DNA of 9,502 nt from Acidobacteriota bacterium (GTDB lineage: Bacteria > Acidobacteriota > Blastocatellia > Pyrinomonadales > Pyrinomonadaceae). Below the pieces are notes generated by a model. It did no database searches, had not been told where the DNA came from, and saw nothing but the letters and a program-made list of their open reading frames with translations. Positions 1 to 5,470 of this stretch are shown here, piece after piece. The translations under genes were made by a program, and so were the position numbers. The stretch is taken from positions 1 to 9,502 of the forward strand of contig JAIVGV010000121.1 of the NCBI GenBank assembly GCA_020201365.1, given 5' to 3'. The first letter of the stretch is position 1. Every line of letters begins with the position of its first letter.

Positions 1-843
1 ATCTCGCCCTTCGAGTTCTTCAAAGGTCAACTGCTGCTCACGCACCCGCTCACCTTCCCCGTCTGGGCTGCCGGGCTCTACTTCTACCTCGCCGCCAAAC
101 AGGGCAAACCCTTCCGCGCGCTCGGCTGGGCTTACGTCGTGATGTTCGCGCTGATGGTCGTCGCGCGCGCGAAGATTTACTACCTGCTGCCCGTCTATCC
201 GATCCTCTTCGCCTCCGGCGCGGTGTGGTTCGAGGACTTCTACGCCCGACTCGTCGCGCGCGCGCGCGCGTGGCGCTGGCTGAAGCCCGCGACGGTCGCC
301 GTCGTCGTCGCGGGCGGCGCGCTGCTCGCGCCGATGGCGCTGCCAGTCCTCCCCGTCGAGACCTTCATACGCTACCAGCGACGGCTCGGCTTGGAGACGC
401 CGCGCACCGAGAAGCTGCGACTCGCGGAGCTGCCGCAGCACTACGCGGACATGTTCGGCTGGCAGGAGATGACCGAGACCGTGGCGCGCGTCTATCACAG
501 CCTGCCGCCGGAAGAGCAGCCGCGCTGCGCCGTCTTCGCGCGCGACTTCGGCGAGGCGGGCGCGATAGACTTCTTCGGCGCGCGCTACGGCCTGCCGAAG
601 GCGATCGGCAAGCACCAGAACTATTTTCTCTGGGGACCGCGCGACTACACGGGCGAGTGCGTCATCACCGTCGGCGAGAAACTAGAGGACGTGCAGAAGT
701 CTTTTAACCGGGTCGAGCTCGCCGCCGTCTTCACACACCCTTACGTGCTGCCGCACGAGAACAACCTGCCCGTCTTCGTCTGCCGCCAGCCCAAAGCGCC
801 GCTCAAGGAAATCTGGCCCCGGGTGAAGTGCTACAGTTGCTGA
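1..843 (+). CDS. Membrane glycosyltransferase, ArnT/PMT family 39-like, C-terminal 280 residues (5' end outside window)
   Basis: The reading frame is open from base 1 to the TGA at 841-843, so the gene starts upstream of the window. The visible part has four hydrophobic segments, at about residues 16-32, 39-55, 58-76 and 98-118, then a soluble C-terminal domain. The stretch RAKIYYLLPVYPILFA (about 56-71) resembles the late-helix motif of GT39/ArnT-type enzymes (K-x-YYLLP-x-YP). These multi-pass proteins transfer a sugar from a polyprenyl-phosphate donor on the outer face of the inner membrane. The tail, with NYFLWGPRDYTGE near 207-219, resembles the extracytoplasmic C-terminal domain I remember from uncharacterised acidobacterial members. 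The catalytic N-terminal loops are not in the window, so donor and acceptor are unknown. It is convergent with trxB, with the hairpin at 916-971 between them. The family call is fairly sure; the substrate is not inferable. Confidence 0.8.
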   Translation: MSPFEFFKGQLLLTHPLTFPVWAAGLYFYLAAKQGKPFRALGWAYVVMFALMVVARAKIYYLLPVYPILFASGAVWFEDFYARLVARARAWRWLKPATVAVVVAGGALLAPMALPVLPVETFIRYQRRLGLETPRTEKLRLAELPQHYADMFGWQEMTETVARVYHSLPPEEQPRCAVFARDFGEAGAIDFFGARYGLPKAIGKHQNYFLWGPRDYTGECVITVGEKLEDVQKSFNRVELAAVFTHPYVLPHENNLPVFVCRQPKAPLKEIWPRVKCYSC

Positions 844-915
844 CGCGCGACGTGAACGATTGAAGCGGCGAAGCGACAAGACGAACCAAACGACGCGCCG
901 ACGAGAACGACGACG

Positions 916-971
916 CACGAAAGATGACGCCGCGACGGGTCGTGATTCCCGTCGCGGCGTCATCTTTCGTG
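916..971. terminator. Perfect 24-bp inverted repeat between convergent genes; probable bidirectional terminator
   Basis: Bases 916-939 are the exact reverse complement of 948-971, with an 8-base loop (940-947). The stem has no mismatch or bulge. It lies in the 162-bp gap between the stops of the glycosyltransferase (+) and trxB (-), where a shared terminator is expected. Neither side has a T-run directly after the stem, so it is not a textbook intrinsic terminator. The stem itself contains AAAGATGACG/CGTCATCTTT, which puts a few A/T pairs at its base. It could also be a copy of a genomic repeat or an RNA-stabilising 3' structure. Confidence 0.6.
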
Positions 972-1005
972 ATCGAATCCTCCGCCTCGCGCTCGCGCCT
1001 CGCCC

Positions 1006-2094
1006 TCAGTCGCCGCCCACTTGCGCGCCTTCGGCTTCGGGCTGGTTGGGGACGGTCTCGCCGTCGGGCAGGGTGAGCGTCTCGTGATCGGCGCTGACGC
1101 GCTCGCCCTCTCGTGTGATCTCTTCGCCGGTGGGGGTGGGGACGGGCAGGTTGTCGAGGTAGCGCTCGGCGTCAATCGCCGCCATGCAGCCCGTGCCCGC
1201 GGCGGTGATCGCCTGACGATAAAAGTTGTCCTGCGCGTCGCCGCAGGCGAAGACGCCGGGGATGTTCGTCGCCATCGAGCGCCCCGACGTCTTGATGTAG
1301 CCGACCTCGTCCATCTCCAGCCGGCCGCGGAACATCTGCGTGTTCGGCTGGTGACCGATGGCGATGAAGACGCCCTCGCACGGGAAGATTGATTCTTCCT
1401 TCTTCACGTTGTCGAAGAGGCGCACGCCCGTCACGCCCGTCTCCGGCGAGCCGATGATCTCTTGCACCTCGGCGTTCCAGATGAAATCAATCTTGTCGTT
1501 CTTGAACGCCTTGTCCTGCATGATCTTCGACGCGCGCAGGTGATCGCGGCGGTGGACGACGCTGACGCGCGAGGCGTAGCGCGTGAGAAACGTCGCCTCC
1601 TCCATGGCGGTGTCTCCGCCGCCGACGACGACGATCTTCTTGCCCTTGAAGAAGAAGCCGTCGCACGTCGCGCACGCCGAGACGCCGAGTCCGCCGAGAC
1701 CTTGCGGCGCGGGCGCTTCGCCGGGGACGCCGAGCCACTTGGCGGAAGCGCCGGAGGCGACGATCAGAGTCTCCGCCCTGATCTCGTGATCTTCCGTGTG
1801 GAGCGTGAACGGACGCTGCGAAAGATCAACCGTCTCGATCCAAGCGCCGATGAACTCGGTGCCGAAGCGCTCCGCCTGCTTGCGGAACTGATCCATGAGA
1901 TCGGGTCCCTGTATGCCTTCGGCGAAGCCGGGGTAGTTCTCGACCTCGGTCGTGATCGTGAGCTGACCGCCGGGCTGCGGTCCCTCGATGACGAGCGGGC
2001 TCATGTCGGCGCGCGCGGCGTAGATGGCGGCGGTCAGTCCGGCGGGACCCGATCCGATGATGACGACTTCGCGGTGCAGCGTCTCTTTGGGCAT
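1006..2094 (-). CDS. trxB: Thioredoxin-disulfide reductase (NADPH), with extended C-terminal tail
   Basis: This cytoplasmic FAD flavoprotein passes electrons from NADPH to thioredoxin. The FAD-binding GSGPAG is at residues 14-19, followed by GGQL (42-45) and ENYPGF (52-57), all typical of bacterial TrxB. The redox-active pair is CATC at 141-144, followed by DG. The NADPH site shows VVGGGDTAMEE (156-166) and HRRDHLRA (181-188), the arginines expected for the NADPH 2'-phosphate. The second FAD motif is FACGDAQD (282-289). The core ends near residue 313, the usual bacterial length, but the protein is 362 aa: a tail of about 49 hydrophilic, Glu/Pro/Gly/Thr-rich residues follows. The start at 2094 is supported by the short lead-in to the FAD motif; the ribosome site is weak (GGAGA about 13 bases upstream). 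No thioredoxin gene is adjacent. It is divergent from hbd and convergent with the glycosyltransferase. Identity is firm; the role of the tail is unknown. Confidence 0.96.
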   Translation of the reverse strand: MPKETLHREVVIIGSGPAGLTAAIYAARADMSPLVIEGPQPGGQLTITTEVENYPGFAEGIQGPDLMDQFRKQAERFGTEFIGAWIETVDLSQRPFTLHTEDHEIRAETLIVASGASAKWLGVPGEAPAPQGLGGLGVSACATCDGFFFKGKKIVVVGGGDTAMEEATFLTRYASRVSVVHRRDHLRASKIMQDKAFKNDKIDFIWNAEVQEIIGSPETGVTGVRLFDNVKKEESIFPCEGVFIAIGHQPNTQMFRGRLEMDEVGYIKTSGRSMATNIPGVFACGDAQDNFYRQAITAAGTGCMAAIDAERYLDNLPVPTPTGEEITREGERVSADHETLTLPDGETVPNQPEAEGAQVGGD

Positions 2095-2194
2095 GTCGGG
2101 GCTCTAGTCTCCGGCGCGTGCGCGCGCGCGGGCGGCGAGGGTTCGCGGTGCGCGTCGCGTGCGTTGTTCGTGTAGCCTTTTCGCTTGCGCGTGT

Positions 2195-2225
2195 AGTATA
2201 ACTCTGTGCGCTCGGAGTAGTCGAA
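2195..2225 (-). promoter_or_regulatory. Candidate trxB promoter in AT-richer island
   Basis: On the minus strand TATACT (2200-2195) matches five of six bases of the -10 consensus and sits about 100 bases before the trxB start. The best upstream hexamer, TTCGAC (2225-2220), is a poor -35 with a 19-base spacer. It is proposed mainly because this is the only AT-richer island in a very GC-rich 283-bp divergent intergenic region. This is a weak call from sequence alone. Confidence 0.3.
2197..2202 (+). promoter_or_regulatory. Candidate -10 element (TATAAC) for hbd
   Basis: TATAAC matches five of six -10 bases and overlaps the candidate minus-strand -10 of trxB, so the two divergent genes could share one control region. 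No convincing -35 lies 16-18 bases upstream, and the leader to the hbd start would be about 170 bases. The rest of 2095-2377 holds no gene I can support; a small GC hairpin (2275-2280 pairing with 2284-2289) may be chance. Confidence 0.25.
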
Positions 2226-2377
2226 TCAGGGGATCGAACGAGGGGGACGCGCTGTCGCGCGCGCGAACGTCAAAGGCGCGCGACGCGCCGCACGATCCGC
2301 GAAGGCTCTCGCAGCCAGCGCGCCGCAAACACTTGGACTCGCCGCAGACTCAGCAGACACAGGCACGCCCCGTCGAG

Positions 2378-3220
2378 ATGATCGCCGTCGTCGGCGCGGG
2401 CACGATGGGGCACGGCATCGCGCAGGTCGCCGCGATGGCCGGCTACCGCGTCGTCATGCGCGACGTTGACCGCGAGGCTCTGGCGCGCGGGGTGCGCGCG
2501 ATCGAGTCTAATCTCGACAAGGGCATCCGGCTCGGCAAGGTGACCGAGGACGAGCGCGACGCCGCGCTGCAACGCCTGCGCGGCGCGACCTCATTAGAAG
2601 AGGCGGCGGACGCAGACCTCTTCGTCGAAGCCGTGCCCGAACGGATGGGGCTGAAGCGCGCGACGCTTCGAGAGGTCGAAGAGATCGCCCGGCGCGATTT
2701 CGTCTTCGCGTCGAACACCTCGTCGCTCTCGATCACGGAGATCGCGTCCGGCGCGAAAGACGCTACGCGCGTCGTCGGGATGCACTTCTTCAACCCGGTT
2801 CACGTGATGCGGCTCCTGGAAGTCGTCGTCGGACGTGAGACGAGCGGGGAGACGGCGGAGACGGCGCGCGCGGTCGGGCGCAGGATGCGCAAGGAGCCGA
2901 TCACGGTCAGGGACGTGCCGGGCTTCGCTTCGTCGCGGCTCGGCGTGGCGCTCGGGTTAGAGGCGATGCGGATGCTGGAGCAGGACGTCGCGAGCGCGAA
3001 AGATATAGATACGGCGATGGAACTTGGGTACAATCACCCCATGGGTCCGCTGCGCCTGACAGATCTCGTCGGTCTCGACGTGCGGCTCGCCATCGCCGAG
3101 TACCTGCACACGGCGCTCGGTAGCGAGACCTTCCGCCCGCCGGAGATTTTGCGCCGCATGGTCGCCGAGGGGCGCTTGGGTCGCAAGACGGGCGCGGGCT
3201 TCTACGAGTGGAAGGAATGA
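2378..3220 (+). CDS. hbd: 3-hydroxybutyryl-CoA (3-hydroxyacyl-CoA) dehydrogenase, NAD-dependent
   Basis: A soluble enzyme oxidising (S)-3-hydroxyacyl-CoA to 3-oxoacyl-CoA with NAD, or running in reverse in butyrate-type metabolism. The protein is 280 aa, the usual length for the stand-alone short-chain enzyme. The N-terminal Rossmann fold carries GAGTMG (6-11) and the conserved acidic end of strand 2 (R28-D29). The active-site region has SNTSS (112-116), catalytic His in HFFNP (His136) and Glu148. The C-terminal domain has GYNHPMGPL (217-225) and the ending GRKTGAGFYEW (268-278). Where Hbd/HAD proteins usually have PGFxxNR, this protein has PGFASSR, with Ser186 in the Asn place. The frame stays open upstream to a GTG at 2159, but those 73 codons are Arg/Ser-rich and unlike the family, whereas ATG 2378 starts right at the Rossmann strand. 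No good ribosome site precedes it. It acts one step after the crotonase at 4244. The upstream TTG at 2333 is a less likely start. Confidence 0.92.
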   Translation: MIAVVGAGTMGHGIAQVAAMAGYRVVMRDVDREALARGVRAIESNLDKGIRLGKVTEDERDAALQRLRGATSLEEAADADLFVEAVPERMGLKRATLREVEEIARRDFVFASNTSSLSITEIASGAKDATRVVGMHFFNPVHVMRLLEVVVGRETSGETAETARAVGRRMRKEPITVRDVPGFASSRLGVALGLEAMRMLEQDVASAKDIDTAMELGYNHPMGPLRLTDLVGLDVRLAIAEYLHTALGSETFRPPEILRRMVAEGRLGRKTGAGFYEWKE

Positions 3221-3312
3221 GAGTTTTCAGTTGTCGGTTTGCAGTTTTCAGCCGGAGGGTTGAAAGCTCAAGACCGGATCGGCTGAAGACTGAAGACTCA
3301 AAACTGTAAACT
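3221..3312. repeat. Intergenic TTTCAG-type imperfect inverted repeat
   Basis: This AT-richer stretch fills the gap between the hbd stop and the PilZ start. It holds two copies of a GAGTTTTCAG/GCAGTTTTCAG unit on one side (3221-3230, 3241-3251) and, on the other, a tandem TGAAGAC (3284-3290, 3291-3297) followed by CTCAAAACTG (3297-3306). Bases 3242-3254 pair with 3280-3292 at 12 of 13 positions (the thirteenth is a G-T wobble) around a 25-base loop. Its base composition differs sharply from both neighbouring genes. It looks like a member of a dispersed intergenic repeat family, which one copy cannot prove. Confidence 0.5.
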
Positions 3313-3315
3313 GCC

Positions 3316-3696
3316 ATGTCCACGCCCCCGAACGAGGAGAGACGTTTCGCGCTGCGCATGGCGCTGCGGCTGCCGATTGTCGTGTCGGGGCGCGCGGAGG
3401 ACGGCGCGGCGTGGAGCGAGCCGACCGAGACGGTTGACCTCTCGACGACCGGCGCGCTCTTCCACCTGAATCAAAAGGTCGTGCGCGGCGAGCAGTTGTA
3501 TCTGCGCGCGCACCGCCCCGACGGCTCGCCGACCGAAGTCACCGCGCGCGTCGTGCGCATCTCGTCGGCGATCTACGGGACGGCGCGCGTCGGCGTCGCG
3601 ATCCTTGAGCCGACGGAGAACTGGCTGCGACTGTTCGTCTCGTGGGTGGCGGACGAGCAGGCGGCGCCCGCGCCGGAAGGCGAGCCGCAGCAGTAA
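3316..3696 (+). CDS. PilZ-domain protein, probable cyclic-di-GMP binder
   Basis: A 126-aa single-domain protein. PilZ domains bind cyclic-di-GMP through an N-terminal RxxxR and a later [D/N]xSxxG. Both are seen here: ERRFALR with Arg10 and Arg14 (a second RxxxR overlaps at Arg14/Arg18), then DLSTTG at 41-46, followed by alternating hydrophobic beta strands to about residue 115. The last 12 residues are Ala/Pro/Glu-rich. There is no signal peptide or membrane segment, so it is cytosolic. Start ATG 3316 is chosen because the next ATG (3358) would remove Arg10 and Arg14; no Shine-Dalgarno precedes it, only the repeat element. Stand-alone PilZ proteins act as adaptors for motility, surface attachment or exopolysaccharide; the neighbours do not reveal the partner. 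The metabolic genes around it are not usual PilZ targets, so co-transcription may be incidental. Confidence 0.82.
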   Translation: MSTPPNEERRFALRMALRLPIVVSGRAEDGAAWSEPTETVDLSTTGALFHLNQKVVRGEQLYLRAHRPDGSPTEVTARVVRISSAIYGTARVGVAILEPTENWLRLFVSWVADEQAAPAPEGEPQQ

Positions 3697-3772
3697 GCGC
3701 GGCGGCGCGCGGCGGGCGCGGGAGAGCCTCGCCCGCGCCTCTTACCAGCACTTCCCTACCGACCCGTTACCG

Positions 3773-3778
3773 AAGGAG
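3773..3778 (+). promoter_or_regulatory. Ribosome binding site for the lipoprotein gene
   Basis: AAGGAG lies 10 bases before ATG 3789. It is one of the best Shine-Dalgarno matches on the plus strand here and fixes the lipoprotein start, ruling out the longer frame that opens at 3642. Confidence 0.75.
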
Positions 3779-3788
3779 AAGACTGAGA

Positions 3789-4065
3789 ATGCGTACACGA
3801 AACCTTGCGCTCGGCTTGGGGATTCTCGTCGCCGCGGCGCTCGGCTGCAAGTTCGGCGCTTCGACCGCCAACATCAGCAGCGTGAAACTCGGCAAGGATA
3901 AAACCGCCAGCCAGGAGACCGGCAGCTTTGCCCCGACGGACACGGTCTATGCCGTCGCGCAGATTTCAAACGCCTCCGAGAAGCTCAAGGCAGGTCGAAG
4001 TCCTGATGCTGAACGAGGACGGCGAGCAGAAGGATCAGAAGTCGGCGAGCTTCACCGTCTCCTGA
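3789..4065 (+). pseudogene. Small lipoprotein gene, frameshifted and apparently shortened internally
   Basis: From ATG 3789, after a strong ribosome site, the frame gives a charged N-terminus, a hydrophobic stretch (about 6-19) and Cys20 in an ALGC context: a probable lipoprotein signal. The mature part (TANISSVKLGKDK at 27-39, then DTVYAVAQISN at 51-61) looks like a genuine beta-rich domain. After Lys67 (3987-3989) the same frame turns Arg/Ala-rich and runs on to a stop at 4134-4136. The +1 frame starting at 3991 instead gives QVEVLMLNEDGEQKD followed by a short Ser/Thr-rich end and TGA at 4063-4065, a convincing domain ending. So one gene is read in two frames. From memory, similar acidobacterial lipoproteins have some tens of residues between these two parts, suggesting an internal deletion of a length not divisible by three rather than a one-base slip. 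A sequencing or assembly error is the main alternative. Function unknown. Confidence 0.65.
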
Positions 4066-4230
4066 GCCGCGCCCCCGCCGCGGGCGACGCGGTTGCCGCG
4101 CGATCAGACGAGACGCTTCTGAGCTCAGACTCTTGACGGCGGCACCCTTGCGCGTCGTGCGTCTGGCGTGCGGCGTCACGCGCGACCGCGCGCGCCCGTC
4201 TCTCGCCGCGGCTTCCATTCTTACATTCTC

Positions 4231-4235
4231 AGGAG
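4231..4235 (+). promoter_or_regulatory. Ribosome binding site for enoyl-CoA hydratase
   Basis: AGGAG ends 8 bases before ATG 4244. It decides the start against the longer in-frame option (TTG 4133), whose extra 37 residues do not resemble the crotonase family. Confidence 0.75.
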
Positions 4236-4243
4236 CGTTGCCG

Positions 4244-5026
4244 ATGGCACCATACGAGACCCTTCTGCTCGAACGCCGCGACCGCGTCGCGCTCTTGACG
4301 ATCAACCGACCCGACAAGCTGAACGCGCTGAACATCAGGACGCGGCAGGAGGGCGCGCAGGCGCTCGACGAGCTGCGCGAGGACGAAGGCGTGCGCGTCG
4401 TCGTCATCACCGGCGCGGGCGACAAGTCTTTCGTCGCGGGCGCGGACATCGCCGAGTTCGAGGGGCGCACCGCCTTGACGCAGCGCGACGTGATGACCGC
4501 CCGCTCGCTCTTCACCGCCGTTGACGCCTTCCCCAAACCCGTCATCGCCATGATCAACGGCTTCTGCCTCGGCGGCGGCTGCGAGCTGGCGATGTCTTGC
4601 GATCTCAGGATCGCGAGCGAGAAGGCGCGCTTCGGTCAGCCGGAGATCAACCTCGGCATCATCCCCGGCGGCGGCGGAACGCAGCGGCTCACGCACCTCG
4701 TCGGCGAGACGAAGGCGATGGAGCTGATCCTGACGGGCGGGATGATTGACGCGCAGACCGCCGAGCGGATCGGACTCGTCAACCGCGTCGTCCCGCACGA
4801 ACAGCTCTCGGACGAGACGTTAAAGCTCGCCGCCGAGATCGCGGAGAAGAGCCCCGTCGCGCTCCGCATGGCGAAGGAGGCGGTGAAGACCGCCGCGCGC
4901 GCGACGCTCGACGAGGGCTTGCGCCGCGAGATCGATCTCTTCGCCCTCTGCTTCTCCAGCCAAGACAAGGACGAAGGCGTGCGCGCATTCTTAGAGAAGC
5001 GCGAAGCCGAGTTCAAGGGCAGATAA
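4244..5026 (+). CDS. Enoyl-CoA hydratase / crotonase-family protein
   Basis: A cytosolic enzyme adding water to trans-2-enoyl-CoA to make (S)-3-hydroxyacyl-CoA, the substrate of the dehydrogenase at 2378. At 260 aa it has the standard crotonase length. The family signature is complete: NRPDKLNAL (21-29), the first oxyanion-hole segment AGADI (65-69), the second in GFCLGGGCELAM (106-117) with Glu114, then FGQPEINLGIIPGGGGTQRL (130-149) with Glu134. Glu114 and Glu134 correspond to the two catalytic glutamates of rat mitochondrial hydratase (Glu144, Glu164), so true hydratase activity is likely rather than a divergent crotonase reaction. The C-terminal helices, including KSPVALRMAKEAV (202-214), are intact. 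An AGGAG site supports ATG 4244. Only 3 bases separate its stop from the following small membrane protein. Chain-length preference cannot be read from the sequence. Confidence 0.95.
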   Translation: MAPYETLLLERRDRVALLTINRPDKLNALNIRTRQEGAQALDELREDEGVRVVVITGAGDKSFVAGADIAEFEGRTALTQRDVMTARSLFTAVDAFPKPVIAMINGFCLGGGCELAMSCDLRIASEKARFGQPEINLGIIPGGGGTQRLTHLVGETKAMELILTGGMIDAQTAERIGLVNRVVPHEQLSDETLKLAAEIAEKSPVALRMAKEAVKTAARATLDEGLRREIDLFALCFSSQDKDEGVRAFLEKREAEFKGR

Positions 5027-5029
5027 CCC

Positions 5030-5248
5030 GTGCGCGTCCCACTCATCATCGCGGGCGTCCTTCTCGCCGCGGCGGGCGGCGCGCTCGCCTACCACGCGCT
5101 GTTCGTCGCGCCGCCCTCCTCGTTCGTCGTCAACTCATCTTCGGGGAGCGTCCGCGAAATCCACAACTTCTGGCGCGCGGCGGGCGGCTTCGCGCTCCTC
5201 GTCATCGGACTCGCCGTCGCCTTCCTCTCCGCGCGCCGCCGCTCGTGA
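5030..5248 (+). CDS. Small two-helix membrane protein of unknown function
   Basis: A 72-aa protein starting at GTG 5030, three bases after the crotonase stop, so it is probably translated by coupling. Two hydrophobic segments are seen, about residues 4-25 (VPLIIAGVLLAAAGGALAYH) and 52-67 (GGFALLVIGLAVAFLS), separated by a Ser-rich loop with NSSSGSVREIHNFW at about 35-48. The C-terminus is SARRRS, so by the positive-inside rule the protein is likely a hairpin with both ends in the cytoplasm. The layout resembles small DUF3185-like two-helix proteins, but I cannot assign it to that family. Arguments for its being real: membrane topology, coupling, and a frame that ends before the tRNA promoter. 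No function can be given. Confidence 0.68.
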   Translation: MRVPLIIAGVLLAAAGGALAYHALFVAPPSSFVVNSSSGSVREIHNFWRAAGGFALLVIGLAVAFLSARRRS

Positions 5249-5257
5249 GTGGCTCGC

Positions 5258-5285
5258 TTGACGCACTTTCGCGCGCTAAGCTAAT
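5258..5285 (+). promoter_or_regulatory. Probable promoter of tRNA-Ala
   Basis: TTGACG (5258-5263, five of six -35 bases) and GCTAAT (5280-5285, four of six -10 bases, including TAAT) are 16 bases apart. Transcription would begin near 5292, leaving about 34 bases of leader before the mature tRNA. It lies directly after the stop of the small membrane protein. Confidence 0.5.
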
Positions 5286-5325
5286 CTCACAGTTCGCCAC
5301 GCAAGCGGCGGAAGTTGATAAAGAC

Positions 5326-5398
<73 letters not shown>

Positions 5399-5416
5399 TC
5401 GAACGGACGAAAGGTT

Positions 5417-5449
5417 AAGGGGGCGTCAACTTTGACGCCCCCTTTTTTT
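5417..5449 (+). terminator. Rho-independent terminator after tRNA-Ala
   Basis: GGGGGCGTCA (5419-5428) pairs perfectly with TGACGCCCCC (5433-5442) around a 4-base loop, followed by seven T (5443-5449). The adjoining AA/TT extends the stem. It is 20 bases past the tRNA and 21 bases before the end of the convergent Asp-box gene. On the minus strand the stem lacks a T-run of similar length, so it mainly serves the tRNA transcript. Confidence 0.93.
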
Positions 5450-5470
5450 GCGCCGCGGCTTGCGCCGCCG

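Noticed and set aside
860..1087. 75-codon frame over the convergent hairpin
   Set aside because: Arg-rich, no ribosome site, and it spans the inverted repeat and the end of trxB.
1462..2175. 237-codon plus-strand frame opposite trxB
   Set aside because: It is antisense to an unambiguous thioredoxin reductase and has Arg/Ala/Asp-rich composition without domains.
2159..2377. 73-codon N-terminal extension of the dehydrogenase from GTG 2159
   Set aside because: The extension is Arg/Ser/Cys-rich and unlike the family; ATG 2378 begins exactly at the first Rossmann strand and gives the normal length.
4118..4129. Perfect 12-base palindrome TCTGAGCTCAGA between the lipoprotein and hydratase genes
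   Set aside because: Short, with no loop, T-run or promoter elements placed to make it an operator or terminator; one such palindrome by chance is plausible.
4133..4138. TTGACG, a possible -35 upstream of the enoyl-CoA hydratase
   Set aside because: No acceptable -10 hexamer occurs 15-19 bases downstream, where the sequence is GC-rich.
4133..4243. 37-codon N-terminal extension of the enoyl-CoA hydratase from TTG 4133
   Set aside because: The AGGAG site before ATG 4244 and the standard family N-terminus favour the shorter form.
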